DNA from: SSEF01 sp964604195
GTDB lineage: Bacteria; Patescibacteriota; Minisyncoccia; Moranbacterales; UBA1568
Assembly: GCA_964604195.1 (NCBI GenBank)
Contig: CAZRXW010000034.1
Coordinates: forward strand, 1 to 10,078
DNA: 10,078 bases
Direction: 5' to 3'
The notes under the pieces were generated by a model. The model saw only the letters and a program-made list of their open reading frames with translations. It was not told where the DNA came from and did not search any database. Below are positions 1 to 5,281 of the stretch, in pieces; the stretch's first letter is position 1, and every line of letters starts with the position of its first letter. Both the position numbers and the translations under genes were made by a program.

Positions 1-32
1 GATTCAGGATTTTTTGGGGGGAATACATTTGT

Positions 33-51
33 GTCGGCACTTCGTGCCGAC
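33..51. other. Short hairpin in left chromosomal flank
   Basis: GTCGGCAC and GTGCCGAC form an 8-bp stem around a 3-nt TTC loop. Bases 1-86 hold no credible gene; this hairpin is the only structure seen. If the inserted element (87-3452) is removed in thought, the hairpin lies about 55-75 nt downstream of the stop of the minus-strand pseudogene at 3454-3831. It could therefore be the old 3' hairpin of that gene's transcript. No T-tract follows on either strand, so a rho-independent terminator is not certain. It may instead be a dispersed palindromic repeat. Confidence 0.5.
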
Positions 52-86
52 CCCAATTCGGCTTCAAAATGCGATTTCGATTTCTG

Positions 87-298
87 GCGGTGTTTGTTGG
101 ACAAAGTTCGAAACTATTTCGAGCAAAATCCAAATGATTAAAAATACTAATGCGGACTCGGCAGGGCGAAACAATTTGTCTGGGGGAAAGGATTCGCCCT
201 GCCTCGACTGATTTCCCGCCCGCAGGAGGGGTCTGGGGAGGAATGCGGGCGGGATTTCGGCGGGATTCTAATTTTTTTTCCAAAATGATTTTCGGACA
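87..298 (+). repeat. Left terminal inverted repeat arm
   Basis: This 212-bp arm matches the reverse complement of 3240-3452. I aligned it base by base and found two substitutions (opposite positions around 139-145) and one length difference in an A/T homopolymer (8 T at 272-279 against 9 A on the right). The outer end reads GCGGTGTTTGTTGGAC and the inner end TTTTCGGACA. The arm contains two sizeable hairpins (160-203 and 214-254). The short ORF crossing it (14-211) shows no protein-like features and is not called. Confidence 0.95.
160..254. other. Two GC-rich hairpins inside the left arm (mirrored at 3285-3379)
   Basis: Hairpin A pairs GGCAGGGCGAA (160-170) with TTCGCCCTGCC (193-203): 11 bp with a 22-nt loop. 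Hairpin B pairs TCCCGCCCGC (214-223) with GCGGGCGGGA (245-254): 10 bp with a 21-nt purine-rich loop. Both recur in the right arm at 3336-3379 and 3285-3325. They may be transposase recognition structures, insulating terminators around the cargo, or traces of dispersed palindromic repeats. The sequence cannot decide between these. Confidence 0.75.
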
Positions 299-307
299 TG
301 AAATAAG

Positions 308-352
308 TATAACCTAATTTGGGTTATACCACAATAGGTTATAACATATAAG
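308..352 (+). promoter_or_regulatory. Controller operator (repeated GGTTATA) and promoter of the controller/endonuclease operon
   Basis: TATAACC (308-314) and GGTTATA (322-328) form a perfect 7-bp inverted repeat with a 7-nt spacer. A second GGTTATA (337-343) lies exactly 15 bp further on, and with the imperfect half-site TATACC (325-330) it makes a second, overlapping dyad. Two adjacent dyads ahead of the controller gene is the usual layout for R-M C-protein operators, where one site activates and the other represses. The best -10 is TATAAG (347-352), 7 nt before the ATG at 360, which would give a leaderless transcript. I see no good -35, as expected for an activator-dependent promoter. The binding protein is inferred to be the product of 360-578. 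Confidence 0.6.
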
Positions 353-359
353 TATAGAT

Positions 360-578
360 ATGCCAGATTCAATTTATAAAAAAGAGTACCAAACAGTTAT
401 TAAGCGTCTAAAAGAAGCTCGTATTGAGAGTGGCTTAAAGCAAGAAGAGGTCGCAAATAAGTTAGGCAAACCTCAATCTTATGTTTCTAAAATTGAACGA
501 GGAGAAAGGCGTGTTGATATTGCTGAAATTAAACTTTTTGCAAAAGTCTACCAAAAATCAATAGATTATTTTATATGA
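360..578 (+). CDS. XRE-family controller (C) protein of the R-M system
   Basis: This 72-aa protein is essentially a single lambda-repressor-like (XRE/HTH_3) domain. The helix-turn-helix runs about residues 28-50, with the pattern QEEVANKLGKPQSYVSKIER and a following GERRVDI loop. Its length and composition match the small controller proteins that time endonuclease expression in type II R-M systems. It is the first gene of a two-gene operon: its TGA stop overlaps the endonuclease ATG in an ATGA junction (575-578), so the two are translationally coupled. No SD precedes the ATG, and the promoter placement suggests a leaderless mRNA. Upstream GGTTATA repeats are its probable operator, and a related ATAGGTTAT box sits at the methyltransferase start. 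An antitoxin role is less likely, because the partner is a clear endonuclease. Confidence 0.85.
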   Translation: MPDSIYKKEYQTVIKRLKEARIESGLKQEEVANKLGKPQSYVSKIERGERRVDIAEIKLFAKVYQKSIDYFI

Positions 579-1342
579 ATATAAACATAGAATCATTAAA
601 GCAAGATTTAATAAATACAACTGTACCGAAACCACTTTCTGGTACTCTTTCAGGTCACGCCGCAGGAGAACCCTTTGATAAACATGTGTTTAAGTTTATA
701 AAAGAAAAGTATCCAAATGATACTTTTAGACAGTATGAGTACTTGAATAAGATTTATTTAGATAATCCGACTATTGTATCTGTTGATGATAGGTGGTCTT
801 TATTACAACCTACATCAGTAGCATTTTTATTGAATAGAGGAAAACAAGTAACTCAAACATGGTCGCCAACTTCTATTTTTGCAGAAAAACAAAATGACAC
901 TGCTGATATTTTAGTGGTGAAGGATAATTTCTATAACATAATTGATGTTAAGACATTTAGCACTGAAAGGAATGGGCAACCACCAAATATTATTTCTGCT
1001 TATAAATTGGCAAAAATGTGTGCTTTGATGTTAGAGGAAAATAATTTTTCATCACACAATATTACCTACATTGGTATTGCGTGGGAGCTCGTTGGAGAAA
1101 ATCTCAAGTGTACCGATGTTGCAATAAAAGAACTCTTCAAAACTGACCCTTCAAATCTTTATATAAATTGGGCGGCTGCTATGCAAGTGCAGTTTCATGT
1201 TAGCAGTTTAGACCAATCTTATGGTGGGGACGTTAAACAATGGTGTTTAGACTACTTAAACACATTTGTTAGCCAAGCACATGATCGTGCGGACACCATG
1301 ATAAAAAAGTTTGTTAAACCCTTTCAAAAATTCTTAGAATAG
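575..1342 (+). CDS. HincII/HindII-like type II restriction endonuclease, predicted target GTYRAC
   Basis: At 255 aa this is close to HincII (about 258 aa) and alignable with it from memory along nearly the whole length. Shared blocks include PLSGTLSGHAAGEPF (20-34), QYEYLN (53-58), EKQNDTADIL (104-113), NIISAYKLA (138-146), LYINWAAAMQ (195-204) and the C-terminal MIKKFVKPF. The PD-(D/E)xK active site is D111, D124 and K126, matching HincII D114, D127 and K129. Q135 and N138 match HincII Q138 and N141, near the residues that intercalate at the central YR step, so GTYRAC specificity with blunt cutting is a reasonable prediction. The gene overlaps the controller by 4 nt, and its last 9 nt overlap the convergent methyltransferase gene. 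The protein looks intact. Family assignment is strong; exact specificity is inferred. Confidence 0.93.
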   Translation: MNINIESLKQDLINTTVPKPLSGTLSGHAAGEPFDKHVFKFIKEKYPNDTFRQYEYLNKIYLDNPTIVSVDDRWSLLQPTSVAFLLNRGKQVTQTWSPTSIFAEKQNDTADILVVKDNFYNIIDVKTFSTERNGQPPNIISAYKLAKMCALMLEENNFSSHNITYIGIAWELVGENLKCTDVAIKELFKTDPSNLYINWAAAMQVQFHVSSLDQSYGGDVKQWCLDYLNTFVSQAHDRADTMIKKFVKPFQKFLE

Positions 1343-2914
1343 TGCAGAAACTTTTTGGTTAAGATTCTCTAAAATATATTCGTCATTTGTTTCAATATAA
1401 CTCTTGCATAAAGACGATATTTCTTCATGCAATTTTTTGTCTGCTGGATTGCTCCAGTCAATAAGTCTTATTGGAATACTGGCAAGTGGTTTTTCAGAAA
1501 ACTCAACAATATTTCCCTTAACAACCCCTTTATGTTTCAACCACTCAAAAACATACTCACTGCTCAATAAAGCAAGAATATAATAAATACTTTCCTTAAC
1601 ATTTGATTTAGGAAATATTGCTGTTACATCTTGTGTTGGGAATATACCACTCGGAACATAAGAAAAACGGAAATATTGTTTATGAGAAATTCTTTCTTTG
1701 CATGGGACAAATATTCTTTCCTTCTCTTGTTTAAATAAGTTAAAGCTCCTTAAAAAAACCCATTCCCAGTAGTTAATTTTTCTATTGTAGTTATATCGTA
1801 ATTCTAATTTTTCTTTATGACTCTTTAATAATTCATAGAAGGTGGGGTATTTTTCTTTCAAATCATCCTCAGTTTCAACATCTCCATTCAAAAATATATA
1901 GCTTGTAATATCCTTATGGATAAAACGCTCCATATTTTTTGCCTTAACAACAGATATTGTCGCTTTTTTTTCTTTTTGACTCAGCTTAACTTCTTTAGGT
2001 ATTTGAAATGCTTTATCGAGTCCACTAACCATTCCATTCCCAATATCAGCTATATCCCCAAGTGTTATATATTTTTTTTCTTCTCCAAATAATGAGTCTG
2101 CTACAACAGAAACACACTTGTCTTCATAAATCTTTAATTTATCGCCAATTTTATTGGGTGCTAACATCCACCTTTCACCAACTTCAAACTGGTCTCTTTC
2201 GAAAACCTCAATTTTTTTGTCCGAAATACTGTTCTTAATTTTTGATAGTGTTTCCTCAGTTAATCTTTGGGTTGAAAGGTACTTTGTAATTTTAATTTTT
2301 TGTTTTTTAACCTTACTGTCATTCGTTTTGATAAATTTGAAAATCAAGATAGACGAAGCAACCTTATCAAAAATTGGTGTTTCGTTAAAATGAACAATTT
2401 CAGAAAACACCCCGTTTTTTACTAGATAATCTCTTAAAACTTCAGCATGTTTCGTATTTATCCAATACTCGGGTGTAATAAATATTAACTCTCCACCATC
2501 ATTAAGTAGTTCAACCGATTTCAAAACAAAAATACAAAGATAATCACAAAGACTATTGAAATATTTTTGCCAAAGTTTATTAGTCTCTAACTCCTGTTTG
2601 AGTTCTTGATCGAGATTTTTCCACCTGATATATGGCGGATTGCCAATTATCAAATCATATCTATCTTTAATATCAGCACTAACAAAACTTTCAAAAAAAA
2701 TAGGAGCCTCAGTAATTTTTTTTAAAGTTTTGTCCACCTCATATCCTACGATATGTTTATATCCTTTTTCATCAAGTAGTTTCAAGAAAATACCTTCTCC
2801 ACAAGCTGGTTCTAAAATCTTCCCATTTTTTGAAACCGAAGAAAGACCAATCATAAAATCGGCTACATGTTCTGGTGTAAAATATTGTCCTAGATTTTTT
2901 GTAGTTTTTTTCAT
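1334..2914 (-). CDS. N6-adenine DNA methyltransferase (gamma-type), partner of the HincII-like nuclease
   Basis: This 526-aa protein transfers a methyl group from S-adenosylmethionine to adenine in the recognition site and so protects host DNA. Motif X is GQYFTP (9-14), motif I EPACGEG (35-41) and motif IV NPPY (92-95). This order, with a long C-terminal target-recognition region, is typical of gamma-class N6-adenine enzymes, and the length is near the roughly 500 aa of M.HincII. The gene faces the endonuclease gene and overlaps its 3' end by 9 bp, leaving no room for a terminator. A promoter with a perfect TATAAT (2928-2933) gives a leader of only a few nt, and no SD is seen. Its start codon overlaps an ATAGGTTAT box resembling the controller operator, so repression by the controller is plausible. 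Reading frame and motifs are intact. Confidence 0.92.
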   Translation of the reverse strand: MKKTTKNLGQYFTPEHVADFMIGLSSVSKNGKILEPACGEGIFLKLLDEKGYKHIVGYEVDKTLKKITEAPIFFESFVSADIKDRYDLIIGNPPYIRWKNLDQELKQELETNKLWQKYFNSLCDYLCIFVLKSVELLNDGGELIFITPEYWINTKHAEVLRDYLVKNGVFSEIVHFNETPIFDKVASSILIFKFIKTNDSKVKKQKIKITKYLSTQRLTEETLSKIKNSISDKKIEVFERDQFEVGERWMLAPNKIGDKLKIYEDKCVSVVADSLFGEEKKYITLGDIADIGNGMVSGLDKAFQIPKEVKLSQKEKKATISVVKAKNMERFIHKDITSYIFLNGDVETEDDLKEKYPTFYELLKSHKEKLELRYNYNRKINYWEWVFLRSFNLFKQEKERIFVPCKERISHKQYFRFSYVPSGIFPTQDVTAIFPKSNVKESIYYILALLSSEYVFEWLKHKGVVKGNIVEFSEKPLASIPIRLIDWSNPADKKLHEEISSLCKSYIETNDEYILENLNQKVSALF

Positions 2915-2990
2915 AACCTATATTGGTATTATAATCGATTTAGTTGACTAAGTAAAATCAGTTGACTAATATCCTAAAATCGACTTTAAT
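2913..2990. promoter_or_regulatory. Divergent promoters of methyltransferase and HARE-HTH genes, with two GTTGAC repeats
   Basis: On the minus strand, TTTACT (plus-strand 2951-2956), a 17-nt spacer and TATAAT (2928-2933) form the methyltransferase promoter. On the plus strand, TTGACT (2962-2967), a 17-nt spacer and TTTAAT (2985-2990) form the HARE-HTH promoter, with the expected start at or next to the ATG at 2997 (leaderless). A 10-bp direct repeat AGTTGACTAA occurs at 2942-2951 and 2960-2969. Each copy contains GTTGAC (2943-2948 and 2961-2966), which fits GTYRAC. One lies in the spacer of the methyltransferase promoter; the other covers most of the HARE-HTH -35 box. An ATAGGTTAT box (minus strand, 2913-2921), like the controller operator, overlaps the methyltransferase start codon. 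Confidence 0.7.
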
Positions 2991-2996
2991 ATATGT

Positions 2997-3236
2997 ATGT
3001 ATAGTAAAACTGAAGCAGCGTACAAAATTCTTAAGGAATCTAAAAAACCACTTCATGTAGCGGATATTATTAAAATTGCTCTTGAGAAAAAACTAATCAA
3101 GACAAAAGGCAAAACACCAGAATCCACTCTTGCGGTTGATTTACTCTTAGAAAATAGACGGAGAACAGAAAAGGGAGCAAAATTAAGGTTTGTTAAGGTT
3201 GGTTCTGGTACATGGGGGCTAACTGAGTGGAAATAG
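2997..3236 (+). CDS. Stand-alone HARE-HTH domain protein
   Basis: The 79-aa product is a single winged-helix HARE-HTH domain (HB1, ASXL, restriction endonuclease HTH). Recognisable features are the helix AAYKILKESKKPLHVADI (7-24), the ALEKKLIKTKGKTPESTLA segment (28-46) with its KTKGKTPE motif, and the C-terminal RFVKVGSGTWGL strand pair (64-75). This family is found fused to restriction enzymes and DNA-modifying proteins, and in the delta subunit of RNA polymerase; a role in sensing DNA modification has been proposed. Here nothing else is fused to it. It is divergent from the methyltransferase gene and lies within the terminal repeats, so it belongs to the R-M unit. The promoter predicts a leaderless mRNA whose -35 contains a GTTGAC site. 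A regulator or accessory role is inference; domain identity is strong. Confidence 0.85.
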   Translation: MYSKTEAAYKILKESKKPLHVADIIKIALEKKLIKTKGKTPESTLAVDLLLENRRRTEKGAKLRFVKVGSGTWGLTEWK

Positions 3237-3239
3237 TTT

Positions 3240-3452
3240 TGTCCGAAAATCATTTTGGAAAAAAAAATTAGAATCCCGCCGAAATCCCGCCCGCATTCCT
3301 CCCCAGACCCCTCCTGCGGGCGGGAAATCAGTCGAGGCAGGGCGAATCCTTTCCCCCAGACAAATTGTTTCGCCCTGCCGAGTCCGCATTAGTAATTTTC
3401 ATCATTTGGATTTTGCTCGAAATAGTTTCGAACTTTGTCCAACAAACACCGC
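3240..3452 (-). repeat. Right terminal inverted repeat arm
   Basis: This 213-bp arm is the inverted counterpart of 87-298, with two substitutions and one extra A in a homopolymer. It begins 3 bp after the HARE-HTH stop codon, and its outer end lies 1 bp before the stop codon of the pseudogene at 3454-3831. The arm and the short spacer beyond it contain no coding sequence; the visible structure is the mirrored pair of GC-rich hairpins at 3285-3325 and 3336-3379. Confidence 0.95.
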
Positions 3453-3453
3453 A

Positions 3454-3831
3454 TCAAGCACGTAGTATCAAAGGTAACCCAAGAGCCTCGAATATGTATA
3501 ACAAAAAAACAGCAGGGTTTGGGGTACTCAAAAGAACACCACCGAAACAACAAGTAAAACTAGTCCCATAGGAGGCAGGACCGAGCATATTAGTGCCACA
3601 CGATTCCTTATTAAACAATCTCCACCTCGCAATGTCCACAGAATTCCAAACGAAGAAATTAGAGACATCATAAAAAGCCCAACAAGCGCGATAGACGACA
3701 GATTAGCCAGTGATCTACTGCCAGAAAACGCGCCGTGCAATCCAACAAGGATAAGAACAAGGAATCCTGATATTTATTGCTGCAAAAACTCCCCAGAATA
3801 TCATGAACATTACCCGTTTCTTTTTTGACAT
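3454..3831 (-). pseudogene. Decayed small four-TM membrane protein (two compensating frameshifts)
   Basis: From an ATG at 3831 the frame reads MSKKKRVMFMIFWGVFAAIN and then hits an early stop. Near 3770-3776, dropping one base gives a long hydrophobic continuation (SGFLVLILVGLHGAFSGSRS and onward) that ends at a TGA at 3528. Near 3531-3534, adding one T to the T4 run restores the first frame and continues LSTPNPAVFLLYIFEALG to a TGA at 3454-3456. The total span, 378 nt, is an exact multiple of three. The restored product would be about 125 aa with four membrane segments; I do not recognise the family. The final stop is next to the mobile element's right end, so either insertion fell just past the gene or it trimmed the true C-terminus. 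A sequencing error could explain one indel but hardly two. Confidence 0.6.
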
Positions 3832-3851
3832 ATTCCTGTTAGTCCTGTAAC

Positions 3852-3865
3852 AAAAACATGTTTTT
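3852..3865. other. 14-bp perfect AT-rich palindrome between minus-strand genes
   Basis: AAAAACATGTTTTT reads the same on both strands. It lies between the stop of the 229-aa gene (3883) and the start of the decayed membrane gene (3831). It could be a weak hairpin or a protein-binding dyad. It lacks the GC-rich stem of a standard terminator, so no function is assigned. Confidence 0.4.
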
Positions 3866-3882
3866 CGCTCGATCTTGAAATG

Positions 3883-4572
3883 CTAACAGCCGAGAGCCTG
3901 CAAACACTGCTGTCGAGGTATTCCTTCTGGCGCCTGATCACACACCTTAGCATCACACTGTTGCTTTTTGATCGCTTCCAAGTCATTGATCGTTTTCCCA
4001 TTATCTATAACACCCGATTGTACTCCAACCTCCATGAACTCTATATCGGATGGTTTGGAAAATACGCCCGAATCAACCCTCCATGGCTTACAGTCAAAAG
4101 TTACGTCTTCATCAATACCATTTCCATCTTTAGAAGAAAAAAGTTTGCCCTGCTCTTCAGCCGTTACTTGAGACTTCATACCCTGAGGAAAAAATGGCCC
4201 CCAAAGATAATTGTAACCACTATCACGGATAAGATGAGCTTCCATTGGCCCAGCTCCACTTTGTTGAATTGTGAAATCCCCACGAATGCGCGCTGCATTC
4301 TCCGCAAGATACACGGTACCAGAAGAAATATTTGTCCCGTCATTCTGTTCAAAGGTACACTCAAGATTTTTCTTTCCCAACACAAGTGCAGCAAATGAAC
4401 CACTTGTTGCGTCACTATACTCTTCCACTTGTACCGCTAGCTCATTCTCCGTATTCTCCGTATTCCCTTGCTCTGTATTCGCCAATCTCGGAGAAGAAAG
4501 AAAAGAATATGCGGAATAACTACCACCTACCACTACCATTCCAAAAACTATCAAAAAAATAGGATTTTTCAT
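3883..4572 (-). CDS. Secreted or membrane-anchored six-cysteine protein of unknown function
   Basis: The 229-aa product starts MKNPIFLIVFGMVVVGGSYS, a short positive end and hydrophobic stretch that is a Sec signal or N-terminal anchor. There is no lipobox cysteine. A low-complexity Asn/Thr/Glu linker follows (about 33-50), then a domain (about 56-165) rich in short polar strands, reminiscent of LolA/DUF4412-type folds; that resemblance is weak. Six cysteines (72, 161, 206, 211, 223, 229), four near the C-terminus and one the final residue, suggest extracytoplasmic disulfides. No SD precedes the ATG. The downstream neighbour is the decayed membrane gene, and the upstream gene on the same strand ends about 95 nt away. 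The 11-bp sequence TGGAAGTAAGC is repeated at 4574-4584 and 4628-4638, just upstream of the start. I do not recognise the function. Confidence 0.75.
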   Translation of the reverse strand: MKNPIFLIVFGMVVVGGSYSAYSFLSSPRLANTEQGNTENTENELAVQVEEYSDATSGSFAALVLGKKNLECTFEQNDGTNISSGTVYLAENAARIRGDFTIQQSGAGPMEAHLIRDSGYNYLWGPFFPQGMKSQVTAEEQGKLFSSKDGNGIDEDVTFDCKPWRVDSGVFSKPSDIEFMEVGVQSGVIDNGKTINDLEAIKKQQCDAKVCDQAPEGIPRQQCLQALGC

Positions 4573-4667
4573 ATGGAAGTAAGCACATCAATTAAAACAA
4601 AACATTGTCAAAAATAAATATCGGAACTGGAAGTAAGCCTCAGATTAACAGACGCACCACCAAAGTA

Positions 4668-5210
4668 TCAATTCTTGTACAGTACTTTCACCTGAAAGAG
4701 AAGGTACCAGCCAATTATTCCGCCGATTACTGCGCCAACAATATTGAAAGCAAGGATATTACCCGCAAAAGAAACGAGGGTGGCATAGAAAACTAAATGC
4801 CACGCATGAGCTGACCGCTTGAAAAGCCCTGGCACTGCCCAAGCCTCCAATCCTACCGCTATAACACCAGTAATCAATGATACCAGTGCCATGTACCCAA
4901 AACCACTTCCCATCATCATGCCCATTCCTGCTGTCATAGCACCAAAACCAAGAAGTACCGGAAGAGAGATCACGAAAAGCACTACTCCAACAATCACTAA
5001 ATATGGCGCAATAGTAGCCAAGAACTCTTTCCCCCCCATTGGAATTTGAAATGGGGCTTTAGTTACCATGACGCCATCAAGCCAAGCTTCAAACTGACTC
5101 ACATACCCGAGCACTTTTTCTTTCGTTTCAGATCCATTACTTCCTGCGCCCACTTCTGGATTGGGTGTGACCGGAGGCTGCGGGGCTCCTGGCACCGTCT
5201 GGTTATCCAT
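4668..5210 (-). CDS. Conserved-type integral membrane protein with proline-rich N-terminus
   Basis: The 180-aa protein has a disordered Pro/Asn/Gly-rich N-terminus (about 1-28). An amphipathic segment follows (about 33-60, with YVSQFEAWLDGVMVTKAPF), then four hydrophobic helices at about 68-92, 105-125, 138-155 and 157-175, and a short basic tail. A Met/Gly-rich stretch (91-104) joins helices 1 and 2. Proteins of this layout are common in Patescibacteria and are sometimes labelled chromate transporter without evidence; I assign no substrate. The stop is TGA, evidence that this genome does not read UGA as glycine. No SD is visible. A TATACT (minus strand, 5245-5250) about 35 nt upstream of the start is a possible -10, but its -35 is poor. 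A GTTAAC (5228-5233) lies in the leader. Confidence 0.75.
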   Translation of the reverse strand: MDNQTVPGAPQPPVTPNPEVGAGSNGSETKEKVLGYVSQFEAWLDGVMVTKAPFQIPMGGKEFLATIAPYLVIVGVVLFVISLPVLLGFGAMTAGMGMMMGSGFGYMALVSLITGVIAVGLEAWAVPGLFKRSAHAWHLVFYATLVSFAGNILAFNIVGAVIGGIIGWYLLFQVKVLYKN

Positions 5211-5281
5211 AAAATTGACATTAATGAGTTAACTTCTTCCCACTAGTATACACCCTCACCCCAGAAAAACCAGTAGCTCCT

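Larger units (their letters stand above)
87..3452. mobile_element. Restriction-modification cassette bounded by ~212-bp terminal inverted repeats
   Basis: Near-identical inverted arms (87-298 and 3240-3452) enclose four genes: controller, HincII-like endonuclease, methyltransferase and HARE-HTH protein. No transposase, integrase or recombinase ORF lies inside, so movement would need a trans-acting enzyme or arm-to-arm recombination. The cargo is packed tightly: the operator starts 10 bp after the left arm and the last stop lies 3 bp before the right arm. The cargo is visibly AT-rich, while the arms have GC-rich hairpins and the host genes are closer to balanced, which fits horizontal transfer. 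A dinucleotide GC flanks GGTGTTTGTTGG at both ends and could be a 2-bp target duplication, but GC is palindromic, so it may simply be part of the repeat. R-M systems flanked by inverted or MITE-like repeats are known; I do not recognise this repeat family. Confidence 0.8.

Noticed and set aside
14..211. 65-aa ORF across the left flank and arm
   Set aside because: It crosses the repeat boundary, has no domain-like pattern and covers hairpin sequence; not called as a gene.
360..578. XRE protein as the antitoxin of a toxin-antitoxin pair
   Set aside because: The coupled gene is a clear HincII-like nuclease and the operator layout fits a controller protein.
79..3460. Target-site duplication flanking the element
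   Set aside because: Only the palindromic dinucleotide GC is shared at both borders; no longer direct repeat is visible, so it cannot be claimed.
3501..3530. Terminator after the decayed membrane gene
   Set aside because: A T7 run is present on the minus strand, but no stem precedes it.
4668..4670. UGA recoded as glycine (as in some CPR lineages)
   Set aside because: TGA ends the controller gene in an ATGA overlap and the 180-aa gene after a complete hydrophobic domain, so it acts as a stop.
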